Positions 62,879 through 64,000 of a DNA stretch of 64,000 nucleotides are shown here, piece by piece (the first letter of the stretch is position 1; each line of letters begins with the position of its first letter). The position numbers and the translations under genes are program-made. The notes under the pieces were generated by a model. It made no database searches and was not told the origin of the DNA. It saw only the letters and a program-made list of their open reading frames with translations. Source of the stretch: Arsukibacterium sp. UBA3155 (lineage in GTDB: Bacteria; Pseudomonadota; Gammaproteobacteria; Enterobacterales; Alteromonadaceae); assembly GCA_002364615.1 (NCBI GenBank), contig DEYP01000012.1, forward strand, positions 1-64,000, given 5' to 3'.

Positions 62879-64000
62879 ATGTATTTTTATGCTGCGCGCC
62901 AACCTATTCTCGACCGCAATAAAGTGCTTTACGCCTATGAGTTACTGTTTCGTGACGGCCTGAGCAATGTTTTTCCGGAAATTGATGGTGATGAAGCCAC
63001 CTCACGAATGATTGAAGGCAGCCAGTTTAGTTTTGGCTTAGATGATTTTCTTGGCGACAAACCCGGCTTTATCAATTTCACGCTTGAGACGCTGCTGAAA
63101 AAATACCCCAGTATGCTGCCCAAAGAGCAAGTGGTGGTAGAAATACTTGAGACGGTACAACCCGGAAAACGGCTGTTGGCAGAATGTCAGCAATTGAAAG
63201 AACAAGGGTATACGCTGGCGCTGGATGACTATATTCATCAGCCCGTTTGGCGTCACTTTTATCCTTTTATCGATATTATCAAAATTGACTTTCGCAGCAC
63301 CGATATCGATACCATAAAACAGGTGCAGCAATCGATTGTCGATTTTCCGCATATTAAATTACTGGCAGAGAAAGTTGAAACTAATGAAGAGTTTCAGCAG
63401 GCTCTGGATATGGGTTTCTATTACTTTCAGGGTTTCTTTTTCTCGCAACCAGAGATGATGCAAACCAAAGCACTTTCTCCGGCACAAATGACCCTGGCAG
63501 AATTGTTATACGAAACGTCCAAAGCAGAAATGGACCTGACAAAAATTACCGAAGTTTTTCAACGTGACGTCAGCTTGTCATACAAATTGTTACGCTACAG
63601 CAACTCTTCAATTTTTAAACGCCGGGCTGAAATCGAAACGATTAAACAAGCACTGGTTGTGTTGGGCCAAACCGAATTAAAAAAATTCTTATCGTTACTG
63701 TTTACCGCGCAAATTAGCAGTGATAAACCTGCCGAGTTAATGAGAATGTCGATGACCCGGGCCCGCTTTGCCGAGGGCTTAGCCAACATTGATGGCAAGG
63801 TAGATACCGGCAAGGCGTTTTTAACCGGCCTGATGTCACTGATGGATGCGATCTTGGATGAACCCATCGCCAGCGTAATGGAAAAGCTGCCGCTGGCGAA
63901 AGAAATTAAAGACGCGTTGGTAGAAAACAGCGGAAAACTGGCGGAATACTTAACCCTGATAAAATATTATGAAACTGCGCAGTGGCAACAGGCAAATCAG
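62879..64000 (+). CDS. EAL-HDOD signalling protein (degenerate EAL; cut by window edge)
   Basis: An open frame of at least 374 codons that continues past the window end. Residues 1-200 form a degenerate EAL domain: YELLFRD replaces the catalytic EAL motif, and DDYIHQP replaces DDFGTG, so it should be catalytically inactive, like YuxH/CdgJ-type proteins. From about 205 an HDOD domain follows (DLTKITEVFQRDVSLSYKLLRYSNS). Such proteins are c-di-GMP-related regulators, in Vibrio linked to motility control. The start is an ATG at 62879. Confidence 0.88.
   Translation, partial: MYFYAARQPILDRNKVLYAYELLFRDGLSNVFPEIDGDEATSRMIEGSQFSFGLDDFLGDKPGFINFTLETLLKKYPSMLPKEQVVVEILETVQPGKRLLAECQQLKEQGYTLALDDYIHQPVWRHFYPFIDIIKIDFRSTDIDTIKQVQQSIVDFPHIKLLAEKVETNEEFQQALDMGFYYFQGFFFSQPEMMQTKALSPAQMTLAELLYETSKAEMDLTKITEVFQRDVSLSYKLLRYSNSSIFKRRAEIETIKQALVVLGQTELKKFLSLLFTAQISSDKPAELMRMSMTRARFAEGLANIDGKVDTGKAFLTGLMSLMDAILDEPIASVMEKLPLAKEIKDALVENSGKLAEYLTLIKYYETAQWQQANQ

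Noticed and set aside
1-64000. CRISPR arrays, rRNA and tRNA genes
   Set aside because: No regularly spaced repeat arrays or recognisable RNA genes were seen on either strand by eye; a tRNA scan was not run.

Overview
The window looks like chromosomal DNA from a Gram-negative gammaproteobacterium of the Alteromonadales/Chromatiaceae neighbourhood (Rheinheimera, Arsukibacterium or Alishewanella type). This is inferred from protein character, several gene neighbourhoods shared with enterobacteria (fadR-dsbB, prmB-aroC-smrB-sixA, yfcL, maoP-hdfR, fadI-fadJ), many c-di-GMP and two-component proteins, and a PEP-CTERM protein. No rRNA or tRNA gene was recognised. The species cannot be fixed from the sequence alone.

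Layout. 1-2400: an IS21-family insertion sequence (istA, istB) with paired 24-bp repeats at each end. 2401-4230: an AT-rich accessory patch with an HNH-nuclease-like gene that looks like an integron gene cassette (its stop codon lies in an attC-type R box and an attC-like hairpin precedes its start). 4234-8536: rsgA-type GTPase with a structured leader, a DUF5694 lipoprotein, a small membrane protein with a pilin-like tail, an exported orphan and a VOC protein. 8563-10434: a two-gene partner-switching module (response regulator-PP2C phosphatase plus STAS protein). 10814-14566: a DUF2383 protein, secF/secD without yajC, and a small exported protein whose Shine-Dalgarno is sequestered in a perfect stem. 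14678-22747: a compact signalling operon (response regulator, HPt, stand-alone receiver, 1318-residue PAS-GGDEF-EAL-REC protein, histidine kinase) followed by a GNAT-nitrilase fusion. 22922-24432: two divergent RluA-type pseudouridine synthases. 24533-31108: mscL, an S9 peptidase, a PEP-CTERM protein with a sigma-54-type promoter, azoR, and an ECF sigma/ChrR anti-sigma pair.

31230-33542 is the most unusual gene: one chain carrying a cysteine desulfurase, a persulfide-dioxygenase-like metallo-hydrolase and a rhodanese, with a 12-bp triplicated repeat next to the metal motif. 33700-43608 is mostly housekeeping: fadR, dsbB, fklB, yfcL, an ATP-NAD kinase-like gene, a coniferyl-aldehyde-dehydrogenase-type ALDH, a 103-bp tandem repeat, an MFS transporter, aroC, prmB, smrB and sixA. 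43814-54005 holds an M16 peptidase, a GGDEF-EAL protein, maoP/hdfR, a small membrane protein and fadIJ, whose promoter carries two palindromes matching FadR-type and PsrA-type operators. 54233-61157 is a six-gene Bat/MoxR operon with overlapping or nearly abutting genes. putP and the start of an EAL-HDOD gene cut by the window edge close the window.

Functional threads: fatty-acid control (fadR here, fadIJ with candidate operators here), c-di-GMP signalling (two full GGDEF-EAL proteins, one degenerate EAL-HDOD), sulfur chemistry (the triple fusion, dsbB) and envelope quality control (secDF, Bat operon, lipoprotein).
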